In this document: positions 18,841 through 27,801 of the stretch, in pieces | How positions within the stretch are numbered: the stretch's first letter is position 1 | Layout: each line of letters begins with the position of its first letter | Source: Nocardioides palaemonis | GTDB lineage: Bacteria > Actinomycetota > Actinomycetes > Propionibacteriales > Nocardioidaceae | Reading direction: 5' to 3' | Assembly (NCBI RefSeq): GCF_018275325.1 | Contig: NZ_JAGVQR010000004.1 | Coordinates: 186,001 to 250,000, forward strand | DNA: 64,000 bases | Program-made: the position numbers and the translations under genes | The notes under the pieces: generated by a model | The model's database searches: none | Told to the model about the DNA's origin: nothing | The model's input: the letters and a program-made list of their open reading frames with translations, nothing else

Positions 18841-19611
18841 TCAGGCGGCGGTCCAGCCGCCGTCGAGGAGGAGCGAGGTGCCGGTCACCGAGGTGGCGGC
18901 GGGGCCGCAGAGGAAGGCGACCGCGTCGGCGACCTCCTCGGGCTCCACGAGCCGCTTGACCGGGGTGCGGGCGAGCAGGACGGTGTCGACCACCTCGTCG
19001 TCGGGCACGCCGTGGGCGCGCGCCTGGTCGGCGATCTGCCCCTCGACGAGCGGGGTGCGGACGTAGCCGGGGCACACGGTGTTGCTGGTGACGCCCCTGT
19101 CCGCGCCCTCGAGGGCGATCACCTTGGACAGCCCCTCGAGGCCGTGCTTGGCGCTCACGTAGGCGGACTTGAAGGCCGAGGCGCGGTGGCCGTGGACGCT
19201 CGAGACGTGGACCAGCCGACCCCAGCCGCGGTCGTACATGCCGGGCAGCACGCGCTGGGCGAGCAGGAACGGCGCGTGCAGCATCAGCGCGTGGATGGTG
19301 CGGAAGCGCTCGGGGTCGAACTCCTCGACCGGTGCGACGTGCTGGACGCCGGCGTTGTTGACGAGGACGTCGACGTCGAGGTCGAGGCCCGCGATCGCGG
19401 CCGGGTCGGTGAGGTCGACGACGTGGGGCGTGCCGTGGACCTGGGCGGCGACCTTGGCCACCCCCTCCTCGTCGCGGTCGAGCAGGTGGACCTCGGCGCC
19501 GTCGGCGGCCAGTCGGGCCGCCACGGCCGCGCCGATGCCGCTGGCGGCGCCGGTCACGAGCGCGCGGCGTCCCTCGAGCGTGGGACGGACGGAGGGGGTG
19601 ACGGTGGTCAT
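18841..19611 (-). CDS. SDR dehydrogenase, 3-hydroxybutyrate dehydrogenase-like
   Basis: 256 residues. Classical short-chain dehydrogenase: NAD-binding TGAASGIG at 20-27, NNAG at 85-88, catalytic Ser (VSSVHG, 137/138), Tyr151 and Lys155 (YVSAK). VSSVHGHRASAFKSAYVSAKHG, VCPGYVRTPLV and the C-terminal SVTGTSLLLDGGWTA are close to D-3-hydroxybutyrate dehydrogenases, which convert 3-hydroxybutyrate to acetoacetate with NAD. Start ATG 19611 lies 6 nt after TACGGT (19618-19623), leaderless in prediction. It is followed by the MHS transporter and preceded by the GAF/PucR regulator on the same strand. Exact substrate not proven. Confidence 0.85.
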   Translation of the reverse strand: MTTVTPSVRPTLEGRRALVTGAASGIGAAVAARLAADGAEVHLLDRDEEGVAKVAAQVHGTPHVVDLTDPAAIAGLDLDVDVLVNNAGVQHVAPVEEFDPERFRTIHALMLHAPFLLAQRVLPGMYDRGWGRLVHVSSVHGHRASAFKSAYVSAKHGLEGLSKVIALEGADRGVTSNTVCPGYVRTPLVEGQIADQARAHGVPDDEVVDTVLLARTPVKRLVEPEEVADAVAFLCGPAATSVTGTSLLLDGGWTAA

Positions 19612-19712
19612 GGGTTCACCGTAGGGACGGACGTGACGCACGGCACATGGGCTCACACCACACACTTGACGGCCAGACGTGTGTCATGGGCCCACTTCAC
19701 GTCCGCCCCGCC

Positions 19713-19779
19713 GGGGTAGTCCAGTGGCGAACCGCTGCTGGACGGGCTGTCTGACGACCGTTCGGCACTGGACTACCCC
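19713..19779. repeat. Long inverted repeat in the regulator-SDR gap
   Basis: GGGGTAGTCCAGTG (19713-19726) is the exact complement of CACTGGACTACCCC (19766-19779), 14 bp with a 39-nt loop. It lies between the GAF/PucR regulator stop and the SDR promoter. It could be the regulator's terminator, a structured RNA or a dispersed intergenic element; no coding potential is seen. Confidence 0.55.
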
Positions 19780-19801
19780 CGGGCGGGCCGGGGGGCGGGG
19801 T

Positions 19802-19862
19802 GTCAGGGGCGGTGGGGTGTCAGGGCGGTGGGGTGTCAGGGCGGTGGGGTCAGTGCGGTGGC
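19802..19862. repeat. G-rich tandem repeat, 16-17 bp unit
   Basis: Three copies of GTCAGGGCGGTGGGGT (the first with one extra G) at 19802-19850 and a degenerate fourth to 19862, directly beyond the stop codon of the regulator gene on the minus strand. No function is evident. Confidence 0.7.
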
Positions 19863-19863
19863 G

Positions 19864-21708
19864 TCAGGGGCGCTGGAGTCGGGCCAGCCGCAGCGCGAGC
19901 TGGACGTCGAGCGCCCGGGCGGGCTCGCGCCAGCCCGGCCCGAGCAGCTCCCCCACCCGCTCGAGGCGCTGCGTGACGGTGTTGGGGTGCAGGTGCAGCG
20001 CCGCGGCGGTCTCCTTGAGCCGGCCGCCCGCGGCGAACCACGCCTCGAGGGTGGCGAGCAGGGCGGTGCCGCGGCGCTCGTCCCAGTCGCGGACCGGCCC
20101 GACGGCGGCGTCGATGAACGACGCGACGTGCTCGGGGTCGTTGTCGCCGAGGAGCAGGCGGGCCACGCCCAGCCCGGCCGGGTCGCTGACCTCGCCGCGG
20201 CGACCGAGGCGGACGAGGGTGTCCAGGCAGCGCAGCGCCTCGCCGTGCGCACGGGCCAGGCGGTCGTCCTGCAGTGCGTCGGTGGTGGTCGCGACGCCGA
20301 CGGTCGCGGAGCCGCCGCTCGCCGCGACGACCGACTGGAGCTCGGCTCCGACGCGCTGCGGGTCGTCGCCCGGCACGACCAGGACGACCGCGCCGCGGTG
20401 CTCGCCGGCCAGGCCCGACAGCCGCCGGGCGAGGCCGAGCACCGCCCGGCTGGCGCGGTGCCGGTCGACCCCGTCGACCGCGGCCGCCGCCACGACGACC
20501 GGACCGTCGACGCTGGCGCCGTGGCGCCGCACCCGGTCGCGCAGCCGGCTCCGGTCGGCGGCGTCGCCCTCGAGCAGGTCGACCAGCAGCTGGCCGCCGA
20601 GGCGCTCCTCGGCGTCGGACACCGATCGGGCGAACAGCAGCACCAGCGCCGTGACCAGCGCCCCGCGCTCGAGGGTGCGCCGGCCAGCGAGGTCGAGCGG
20701 CTCGTCGCGCCGCAGGACGAGCGTCGCGACGTGCTCGCTGCCGGCCTGGGCGGCGGCCACCAGCCCCGACCCGACGACCACGCTGCGGCCCGACGCCAGG
20801 GCGGTGGGAACCGCCCCCGCCCAGTCGACCCCGCCGTCCTCGCCCGCCTGCAGCTCCCCCGACGGGGTCCAGATCGACACCGCACCGCCCAGCACGCCGG
20901 ACAGCACGTCGGCGACCTCCGCGACGCCTCCCCCGCCGACCAGCAGGTCGGTGAGCCGGTCGTGGGCCAGCGCGGCGGCGTCGACGGCCTCGGTGTGCCG
21001 GGTCAGGGAGCGGTTGGCCTCGTCGAGCTCGGCGAAGAGCCGGGCGTTCTCGAGCGCCACCACCGCGTGCGCGGCGAACGACGTCAGCAGGCTGACCTCG
21101 GACTGCGGGAACCGGCGGACCGACCGGTGCACCGCCAGCAACGCACCGATCACGACGCCGTCGAGCACCAGCGGCACCCCGAGGATCGCGCGGATCTGCT
21201 CGCCGGCCACCGCGTCGTCGATGTAGCCCTGGTGGAGGAACCGCTCGTCGCGGGCGTAGTCCTCGGTGAAGTACGCCGCACCGGTCTGGGCGACCAGGCC
21301 GAGCAGCCCGGTGCCGAGCGGCAGGCGCAGCGTCCGGAACTCCTGGGTGAGGGCACCGTCGGTGACCTTCATGTAGGACGCGCCGTCGCCCTCGTCGTTG
21401 AGCGAGAGGTAGGTCATGTCGCAGTGCAGGAGCTGGCGCGCCCGGCGCACGATCGCGGCCAGGATGGTGTCGACGTCGCGGATGGCGGTGAGGTCGGACG
21501 CGGTCTCGTAGAGCGCGGACAGCTCGGCCTCCCGCGACCGCATCCGCGCGATCAGGTCCCGCAGCCGCAGCGCGACGTCGTACTCCGCACGCACCTCCGC
21601 CGCGGCGTCGCCGCCGAGTCCCCGCTCGACCCGGGCGAGGTGCGCGTCGAAGTCGCTCAGCGGCGCCTCGTCGTAGAGCAGGTCGAGGAAGGTCGGCACG
21701 CGGCCCAT
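19864..21708 (-). CDS. GAF-domain regulator with PucR/CdaR-type C-terminal helix-turn-helix
   Basis: 614 residues from ATG 21708. After an N-terminal helical region, a GAF sensor domain spans about 70-250 (SALYETASDLTAIRDVDTILAAIVRRARQLLHCDMTYL to SFAAHAVVALENARLF), with a short coiled-coil linker. A middle domain resembles the PucR/CdaR GGDEF-like region. The C-terminal 60 residues form the PucR helix-turn-helix: LEAWFAAGGRLKETAAALHLHPNTVTQRLERVGELLG. Such proteins activate catabolic genes in response to a substrate. It lies just upstream, on the same strand, of the hydroxybutyrate-type dehydrogenase and MHS transporter, its probable targets. Confidence 0.85.
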   Translation of the reverse strand: MGRVPTFLDLLYDEAPLSDFDAHLARVERGLGGDAAAEVRAEYDVALRLRDLIARMRSREAELSALYETASDLTAIRDVDTILAAIVRRARQLLHCDMTYLSLNDEGDGASYMKVTDGALTQEFRTLRLPLGTGLLGLVAQTGAAYFTEDYARDERFLHQGYIDDAVAGEQIRAILGVPLVLDGVVIGALLAVHRSVRRFPQSEVSLLTSFAAHAVVALENARLFAELDEANRSLTRHTEAVDAAALAHDRLTDLLVGGGGVAEVADVLSGVLGGAVSIWTPSGELQAGEDGGVDWAGAVPTALASGRSVVVGSGLVAAAQAGSEHVATLVLRRDEPLDLAGRRTLERGALVTALVLLFARSVSDAEERLGGQLLVDLLEGDAADRSRLRDRVRRHGASVDGPVVVAAAAVDGVDRHRASRAVLGLARRLSGLAGEHRGAVVLVVPGDDPQRVGAELQSVVAASGGSATVGVATTTDALQDDRLARAHGEALRCLDTLVRLGRRGEVSDPAGLGVARLLLGDNDPEHVASFIDAAVGPVRDWDERRGTALLATLEAWFAAGGRLKETAAALHLHPNTVTQRLERVGELLGPGWREPARALDVQLALRLARLQRP

Positions 21709-21742
21709 CCTGCCGCCCGCGCCGCCGGACCGCACGCGCCGG

Positions 21743-22912
21743 TCAGGCCTCGCGGGAGATCGTCATCTCGCGGTCGCCGTAGACGACGGTGTCGCCCTCG
21801 AGGAGCGTCGCGGGCTTGCCCGGCGCGAGCTGGCGCGAGACGCCCTGGCGCACCAGGACCGTCCCGTTGGTCGACCCGCGGTCCATCACCACGATCGTGC
21901 CGTCGGGTGCCGGGCCGAACTGGGCGTGGGTCTTCGACACCGACATGTCGGCCGACGCGAGCGGCACCAGGTGGGCGACCTGCTCGCCGGTACGGGCCTC
22001 CGGACGGCGCCCGACCAGCGCGAGCCCGGCGATCACGAAGCTCTCGCCGTTGTCGAAGTGGACCCGCCACCGGGCCGGATGCCCGGGCGGCGGGGCGGCG
22101 TGGCGCGGCGCCATCGGCTGGCGCTGCTGGGTGACCGCGGCCGACGGCGGTGCGGGCGCCTGCTGGACGGGCTGCTGGACCGGTTGCCGCATCGGCGGCT
22201 GGGCGGGCGGCTGGACCGGCGGCTGGACCGGCGGCCCCGGGGCGACGGGGACGGCCGCCGGCGCGGGTGGCGCGGTGACCTCCGGCGGGAGCGGCTGGCG
22301 ACGCATCGAGTGCTCGGAGCGCTCGGGGGTGCGCACCGCCTCGACGGGCGGGGCGGGGATCAGGCGCATGGCGGTGAGGTTGACGATGTGGCGCGGCGCG
22401 TCGTCGACCGCGTCGGCGGCGGCCTCCACGACGGGTCGCACGTCGACCACGACGGTGTGGGTCAGGTGGTCGTGCCACCCGCGGCGCTGCCGACCCCTGT
22501 CCTCCACGGCCGTCCACGCCAGGGTGGCCACCCCGAGGCCGAACGTCGGCAGGCCCGCCGCGCCCAGGACCAGCGAGCGGACCAGGGCCGGCCCCACGCC
22601 GATCGGGGTGCCGGTGCCGTGGTGGACCACCCGCAGGCCGGCCATCGCCTTGCCCGGCGAGGTGCCGCCCACGCCCAGCACGACCGCGAGGACCAGCCAG
22701 AGCAGGACGGTGGCCCCCGCGACGACACCGGCGACGACCCACGGGTCGTCGTCCACGACCATCACGGTGACGACGCCGACGACGACCAGGAGCCCCCACG
22801 CGAGGATGCGGTCGAGGGCGAACGCCGTGAAGCGGCGCTCGAGCGCGGCGACCGGGTAGGTGACGGTGGGCTCGGGGCGCGGTGGCTGGTGCTGCTGCTG
22901 GTGCTGGGTCAC
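21743..22912 (-). CDS. RDD-family membrane protein fused to an FHA domain
   Basis: 389 residues. N-terminal RDD domain, about 20-160, with three or four hydrophobic segments and the conserved RRFTAFALDRILAWG opening and TSPGKAMAGLRVV loop. A long Pro/Gln-rich linker follows (about 200-285). The C-terminal FHA domain, about 285-389, has VGRRPEA, SVSKTHAQF and DRGSTNGT, the conserved Gly, Ser-x-x-His and Asn residues that bind phosphothreonine. It probably docks a Ser/Thr-kinase substrate at the membrane. It is 8 bp after the next FHA gene and in line with the PP2C phosphatase, forming a phospho-signalling operon; no kinase is visible in the window. Confidence 0.88.
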   Translation of the reverse strand: MTQHQQQHQPPRPEPTVTYPVAALERRFTAFALDRILAWGLLVVVGVVTVMVVDDDPWVVAGVVAGATVLLWLVLAVVLGVGGTSPGKAMAGLRVVHHGTGTPIGVGPALVRSLVLGAAGLPTFGLGVATLAWTAVEDRGRQRRGWHDHLTHTVVVDVRPVVEAAADAVDDAPRHIVNLTAMRLIPAPPVEAVRTPERSEHSMRRQPLPPEVTAPPAPAAVPVAPGPPVQPPVQPPAQPPMRQPVQQPVQQAPAPPSAAVTQQRQPMAPRHAAPPPGHPARWRVHFDNGESFVIAGLALVGRRPEARTGEQVAHLVPLASADMSVSKTHAQFGPAPDGTIVVMDRGSTNGTVLVRQGVSRQLAPGKPATLLEGDTVVYGDREMTISREA

Positions 22913-22920
22913 GGTGGCGC

Positions 22921-24051
22921 TCAGGGGTTGGTCACCTGGATGGTGACGCCGTCGCCCAGGTCGAGGACGGCGCCGGGGATCAGGCTGACGGCGATCCCGG
23001 CGGTCAGCTCCTCGGGCTCGAGGCCCGGCTGGGCGAGCACGGTGCCGTTGGTGGAGCCGAGGTCGGTCGCGATCGCGGAGCCGTGGTCGGCACCGGCGCC
23101 GGGGCGGATCTCGAGGTGGGTGGAGGAGATCTCCTGGTGCGGGCTCGCGACGGTCACGACGTGGGGCTGGTCGTGGGAGGCGAACCGGCGGGCCTCGGGC
23201 GCACGGCCGACCAGCACGGTCCGGTCGACCGCGACGACGTCACCGGTCGAGAAGACCAGCGAGGCGACCGGTGCGGACACGACGTCGGGCCCGATCTCCT
23301 GGCCGGGGATCGGGGGGCGCGCGAAGTCGGGCGTCGGCGCTCCGGCCACCGTCTGGCCGTCGCGGTCCCAGTCGTCGGCGACGGCCGGGGTCTCGCCGGT
23401 GGGGGTCGGGTCCTCCTCGGGCTGGCCGAAGGACATCGGCTGCGCGACGGGCTCCGGCGCGGGCTCCGGCGCGGGCTCGGGGGCGGGCTCCGGGGCAGGC
23501 TCCGGCTCGGGAACGGGCGCGGCGGCGGGCTCGGGAACGGGAACAGGCGCGGCGGCGGGCTCGGGCGTCGGCTCGGCCGCCGCTTCGGGGCGTACGTCGT
23601 CCACGTCCGCGGACGCCGGACCGAGCTCGACGGCCGACACCCGGGCGATGCCGGGCGTCAGGGTGTGCTCGACGGGTCCCTCGCCGGCCAGCGCGACGTG
23701 CACCGACACCTCGCCGGTGAGGACCTGCTCGTGCCAGGTGGTGCCGGGCTCGGCCCGGAGCTCCGCCCGGCCGGCGGCCGACGCCACGCTGGCGGTCGGG
23801 GCGCCGCGCAGGATGACCCGCGTGGCCTGGCCGCCGTGGGCGACGAGCGCGAAGTGGTCGAGGGAGGAGAGACCGCCGGCGAGCAGCGCGTCGAGGAGCG
23901 CGACGGCGTCGGCGCCACCGTCGGCGAGCTCCCAGAGCGCGGCCACCCGGCCGCGCTGGCTGCTCGGCAGCAGGACGGCGACCTGCTCGCCGACCACGGC
24001 GTACCAGTCCCCCGTCGCGAACCTGGCCGCTGCGCTGGCCTCTGCGCTCAC
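22921..24051 (-). CDS. FHA-domain protein with Pro/Glu-repeat linker
   Basis: 376 residues from GTG 24051. The N-terminal 150 residues (FATGDWYAVVGEQVAVLLP onward) form an unnamed domain. Next is a low-complexity stretch of PEPA repeats (about 150-200, encoded near 23450-23570), then a C-terminal FHA domain: VLVGRAPEARRF, ISSTHLEIRPG and DLGSTNGTVL, the phosphothreonine-binding Arg, Ser-Thr-His and Asn. The GTG start overlaps the PP2C stop by 4 bp, so phosphatase and FHA protein are translationally coupled. The repeat tract may vary in length between strains. Confidence 0.85.
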   Translation of the reverse strand: MSAEASAAARFATGDWYAVVGEQVAVLLPSSQRGRVAALWELADGGADAVALLDALLAGGLSSLDHFALVAHGGQATRVILRGAPTASVASAAGRAELRAEPGTTWHEQVLTGEVSVHVALAGEGPVEHTLTPGIARVSAVELGPASADVDDVRPEAAAEPTPEPAAAPVPVPEPAAAPVPEPEPAPEPAPEPAPEPAPEPVAQPMSFGQPEEDPTPTGETPAVADDWDRDGQTVAGAPTPDFARPPIPGQEIGPDVVSAPVASLVFSTGDVVAVDRTVLVGRAPEARRFASHDQPHVVTVASPHQEISSTHLEIRPGAGADHGSAIATDLGSTNGTVLAQPGLEPEELTAGIAVSLIPGAVLDLGDGVTIQVTNP

Positions 24052-24863
24052 TGTCGTCCCCCCAGCTTGGATTCGAGACTCTGCAGCTGGCGCTGCGAGT
24101 CGTAGGTGGCGTCCTTCACCAATCCCACCACATCGACGACGATCGCCGTGGCGTTGTCGCGACCCCCGGCGGCCACGGCCGCCCGGACCAGCCGGTCGGC
24201 CGCGTCGCGCGGGTCGGGGACGCTCTCGAGGATCTCCTCGATCTCCTTGTCCTCGATCATCCCGGTGACGCCGTCGCTGCACAGCAGGAGGCGCTCGACC
24301 GAGCCGAGCGGGAGCAGGAAGAAGTCGGGCTGGATGCCCTCCGGGCTGCCGAGCGCCCGGGTGATGACGTGGCGCTCGGGGTGGACCGCGGCCTCCTCGA
24401 CGGTGATCTCGCCGGCGTCGATCAGCTCCTGCACGACCGAGTGGTCGACGCTGACCTGCTCGAGGCGTCCCTCGGTGATGCGGTAGATCCGCGAGTCGCC
24501 GAGGTTGGCCAGCAGCCACTTGGTGACGCCATGGTCGTCGACCAGCACCGCGACGACGGCCGTCGTGCCGGCGTGCCACCCCGGCGAATGGGCCCGGTGG
24601 GCGTCGCCGAAGTCGACGATGCGCGCCTGCGCGCGGGCGAACGTGTCGGCCACCTGCTCGGCGCCGCGCGCCGGGTCGTAGTCACCCGCGAGCCGCTGGA
24701 ACTCCTCCACCACCATCTGGCTGGCGACGTCGCCACCGGAGTGACCGCCCATGCCGTCGGCAACGACGAAGACGGGCGGGGCGACCAGGTAGGAGTCCTC
24801 GTTGACCGTGCGCACCAGTCCGACGTCGCTCGACGCCCCGTGGTGCAGGTCGACGTTCTTCAT
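24048..24863 (-). CDS. PP2C-family serine/threonine protein phosphatase (PstP-like)
   Basis: 271 residues. The PPM/PP2C motifs are complete: RTVNEDS at 18-24, VVADGMGGHSGGDVAS at 34-48, ANLGDSRIYRI, LLCSDGVTGMI and GGRDNATAIVVDV. The aspartates ligate two Mn/Mg ions that activate the nucleophilic water. No membrane segment is seen, unlike mycobacterial PstP, so it is a soluble phosphatase. ATG start at 24863. It heads an operon with two FHA proteins. It is divergent from the helicase-associated gene, 72 bp apart. Confidence 0.92.
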   Translation of the reverse strand: MKNVDLHHGASSDVGLVRTVNEDSYLVAPPVFVVADGMGGHSGGDVASQMVVEEFQRLAGDYDPARGAEQVADTFARAQARIVDFGDAHRAHSPGWHAGTTAVVAVLVDDHGVTKWLLANLGDSRIYRITEGRLEQVSVDHSVVQELIDAGEITVEEAAVHPERHVITRALGSPEGIQPDFFLLPLGSVERLLLCSDGVTGMIEDKEIEEILESVPDPRDAADRLVRAAVAAGGRDNATAIVVDVVGLVKDATYDSQRQLQSLESKLGGRQ

Positions 24864-24935
24864 GCCCGGCCCTCTTCGCTGCCCCGTGCCCAGTTGGTCG
24901 GCGGGGGTGCCGACCAGGCGAGTAGCGTAAGAGGG

Positions 24936-27203
24936 ATGTCCAGCCAACGACGGGCGACACCCGCACGCACCCTCGCCGACCAGCTCCGCGGCTGGCCGGA
25001 CGAGCGTCTCGTCGCCCTGCTCGGGGCCCGTCCGGATCTCGCCACTCCCGCCCCTCAGGATTCGGCGCAGCTGGCCTCGCGGGCCGCCACGCGCTCGTCG
25101 ATTCATCGCGCCCTCGACGGACTCGACCGCCTCGAGCTCTCCGTGCTTGATGCCCTCGTCGTCGTGGGTCAAACCACCCCGGAGCGACTTGTCGAGGTCG
25201 TGCACGCCGACCCCGACCGGACCGCCGCCGCGCTGCAGCACCTGCTCGACCTCGCGCTCGCCTGGGAGGCGCCCGGGGGCGTACGCGCGCTGACCGGCGT
25301 CGCGGACGCGATGCGGGGCGCCCCCGGACCCCTCAGCGGCCTGCGCCCGAGCAGCCCGGAGCCCGCGTCCCCGGAGGTCGTCGCCACCCTCGTCGACGAG
25401 CTGAGCCCGGCCGCCCAGGCGCTGCTGCGCCACGTCGACGCCCACGGCGGCGAGGGGACGACCGGTGCCGCCCGCCGGACCGTCACCCCGGCCGACGCGT
25501 CGTCCCCCGCCGAGGAGCTCCTCGCCCGCCGGCTGCTGGTGCCGCGCGAGGGCTCGACGGTCGTCCTGCCCGGCGAGGTCGGCCTGGCGCTGCGCGGCGG
25601 CCGCACGACGACCGAGCCGGTCGACGACGTGCCCGGGCTGGCCACGTCGAGCCGCGACCCCGACCTGGTGGCGCGGACCGCCGCGGGCGCGGCGTTCGAC
25701 GTCGTACGACGCGTCGAGCTGCTGCTCGACCAGTGGGGGGTGCACCCGCCGGGCGTGCTGCGCAGCGGCGGGCTCGCAGTGCGCGACCTCAAGGAGGTGG
25801 CGCGCGACCTGCACGTCGACGAGGGCGAGGCCGCGCTGCTCGTCGAGGTGGCGCTGGCGTCCGGCCTCGTCGCGGAGGGCACCCAGCCCGACGGCTCGCC
25901 GGCCTGGCTCCCGACCGACGAGTACGACGTGTGGTCCGGCAAGCCGATGTCCGAGCGCTGGGCGCGGCTCGTGGGCGGCTGGCTCTCGAGCAGCCGGGTG
26001 CCGTCGCTCGTCGGCAGCCGCGACGCCGCCGGGAAGACGTGGAACGCGCTGTCCCCCGAGCTCTCCAGCGGCCTCGCCGAGGAGGCCCGGCGGCTCGCGC
26101 TGCGGGTGTGGGCCGAGACGGCCGACGGCGAGGTGCTCGCTGCAGGGACCGGGACGGCGTCGCTGGTGCGGCGGGTGGAGTGGCTGCGTCCGCGCCGGCC
26201 GACGGCCTTCACCGACCTGGTCGCGGCCGCCCTGGCCGAGGCGGCGGTGCTCGGCGTCGGAGGCGCGGGCGGCCTGCCGCCGAGCGGACGGCTGGTCGCG
26301 GCGGGCGACCTCCCCGGCGCCGCGGCGGCGATCGACGACCACCTCCCCCAGCCCGTCGACCACGTGCTCCTCCAGGCCGACCTGACCGCCGTCGCGCCCG
26401 GCCCACTGGAGACCGAGGTCGCCCGCCGGCTGCACCTCCTCGCCGACGTCGAGTCGCGCGGCGGTGCGACCGTCTACCGCTTCAGCGCCGGCTCGCTGCG
26501 GCGTGCCTTCGACGCCGGCTGGTCGGCCGCCGAGGTGCGGGAGTTCCTCGGCTCGGTCTCCCGGACGCCGGTGCCCCAGCCGCTCGACTTCCTCGTCGAC
26601 GACGTGTCGCGGACCTTCGGCAGCGTCCGTGTCGGCCACGCCGAGGCGTTCCTGCGCGCCGACGACGAGGCGGCGCTCGCCGCCCTGGTGCACGACCCGC
26701 GGGCCCGCACGCTCGGGCTGCGCCTGCTCGCCCCCACCGTCGCCATCGCGACGTCGCCCCTCGACGTGCTGCTGCCGCGCCTGCGCGAGCTGGGTGCGGC
26801 GCCGGTGGTGGAGGCCGCCGACGGGACGGTCCGGGTCAGCCGTCCCGACCTCCAGCGGGCCCGCTCGCGGCGCGGCCGCCGGCCCGCCGGTGCGGTCGAG
26901 GCCCGTCAGGTCGCCCAGGTGCAGGCCGTGGCGACGGCGATCCGGGCGGGCGACCGCGCCGAGTCGTCGCGACCTCCCACCGCCGCCACGACCACACCGT
27001 CGGGAGCGCTCGCCGCGCTGCGGGAGGCGATCGAGTCGGGGACGACCGTGGTGATCGGCTACGTCGACAACCACGGCGCCACGGGCGAGCGGGTCGTCGA
27101 GCCGCGGCGCCTCGACGGTGGTCGGCTCTCCGCCTTCGACCACCGCTCCGACGACCTGCGCGAGTTCGCGGTCCACCGCATCACCGGCGTGCGCCGGGCG
27201 TGA
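24936..27203 (+). CDS. Helicase-associated (XPB/Ssl2-like N-terminal) domain protein
   Basis: 755 residues. It matches actinobacterial helicase-associated proteins encoded beside XPB: a LADQLRGWPDERLVALLGARPDL opening, winged-helix-like repeats, and a C-terminal WYL-like or XPB-conserved part (VVIGYVDNHGATGERVVEPRRL to FAVHRITGVRRA). No Walker motifs, so it is not itself a helicase. Two genes downstream is the XPB helicase, as in Mycobacterium where such a gene neighbours ercc3 (family knowledge). Likely a partner in DNA repair. Start ATG 24936 is 7 nt after TAGCGT (24923-24928), probably leaderless. Confidence 0.85.
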   Translation: MSSQRRATPARTLADQLRGWPDERLVALLGARPDLATPAPQDSAQLASRAATRSSIHRALDGLDRLELSVLDALVVVGQTTPERLVEVVHADPDRTAAALQHLLDLALAWEAPGGVRALTGVADAMRGAPGPLSGLRPSSPEPASPEVVATLVDELSPAAQALLRHVDAHGGEGTTGAARRTVTPADASSPAEELLARRLLVPREGSTVVLPGEVGLALRGGRTTTEPVDDVPGLATSSRDPDLVARTAAGAAFDVVRRVELLLDQWGVHPPGVLRSGGLAVRDLKEVARDLHVDEGEAALLVEVALASGLVAEGTQPDGSPAWLPTDEYDVWSGKPMSERWARLVGGWLSSSRVPSLVGSRDAAGKTWNALSPELSSGLAEEARRLALRVWAETADGEVLAAGTGTASLVRRVEWLRPRRPTAFTDLVAAALAEAAVLGVGGAGGLPPSGRLVAAGDLPGAAAAIDDHLPQPVDHVLLQADLTAVAPGPLETEVARRLHLLADVESRGGATVYRFSAGSLRRAFDAGWSAAEVREFLGSVSRTPVPQPLDFLVDDVSRTFGSVRVGHAEAFLRADDEAALAALVHDPRARTLGLRLLAPTVAIATSPLDVLLPRLRELGAAPVVEAADGTVRVSRPDLQRARSRRGRRPAGAVEARQVAQVQAVATAIRAGDRAESSRPPTAATTTPSGALAALREAIESGTTVVIGYVDNHGATGERVVEPRRLDGGRLSAFDHRSDDLREFAVHRITGVRRA

Positions 27204-27240
27204 GCCGAGCCGGTGCGGACCCGGTTCGTAGAATGGTCAG

Positions 27241-27801
27241 ATGGACTTCCTCCGCTACGCCGAGCGCTCCGCCGCGCTCGTCAACGCCGAGCTGGCCGAC
27301 GAGGCCGCCCTGCGTGAGCACCTCGCGGACCGCTCGTGGCTGCACCGCTCGGTCGTGGCGACCGACGTGGCCGCGCTGGAGTCGTTCCGGGCCGAGCTCC
27401 GGCCGGTGTTCGAGGCCTCCCAGGCCGACGACGTACGACGGGTCGTGAGCCAGCTCAACGACCTGCTGGCCCGGCACCCGGTGACGCCGATGATCTCCGA
27501 CCACGACCCGGCCAACCTCCACATGCACGTCGCCAACCGCGCCGCCTCGGTCGCCGAGCTGCTCATCGGCGAGGCGCTGATGGGGCTCGCCACGCTGGTG
27601 TGCGACCTCGGCGCGACCCGGCTCGGCACCTGCTCGGAGCCGCGGTGCGACCACGTCTTCGTCGACACCTCGCCCAACCAGTCGCGCCGCTACTGCTCCG
27701 ACCGCTGCTCCTCGCGCGCCAACGTGGCGGCGTTCCGGGCGCGGCAGAAGGCCGTGCGCGAGCAGCCCGAGGACGACACCCCCGCGGCGGCGGCGCAGTG
27801 A
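27241..27801 (+). CDS. CGNR zinc-finger (ABATE-type) protein
   Basis: 186 residues. The C-terminal zinc finger reads GTCSEPRCDHVFVDTSPN then QSRRYCSDRCSSRANVAAFRARQ, the CGNR-family metal-binding and probable nucleic-acid-binding motif with four cysteines. The N-terminal half is helical (ABATE-like). Such proteins are thought to be regulators. Start ATG 27241 is exactly 6 nt after TAGAAT (27229-27234). Its stop overlaps the XPB start (GTGA), so it is translated with the helicase; a role in DNA metabolism is suggested only by that coupling. Confidence 0.85.
   Translation: MDFLRYAERSAALVNAELADEAALREHLADRSWLHRSVVATDVAALESFRAELRPVFEASQADDVRRVVSQLNDLLARHPVTPMISDHDPANLHMHVANRAASVAELLIGEALMGLATLVCDLGATRLGTCSEPRCDHVFVDTSPNQSRRYCSDRCSSRANVAAFRARQKAVREQPEDDTPAAAAQ

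Noticed and set aside
23450..23570. Possible satellite or CRISPR-like repeat
   Set aside because: It is the coding DNA of Pro-Glu-Pro-Ala repeats in the FHA-protein linker; there are no spacers.
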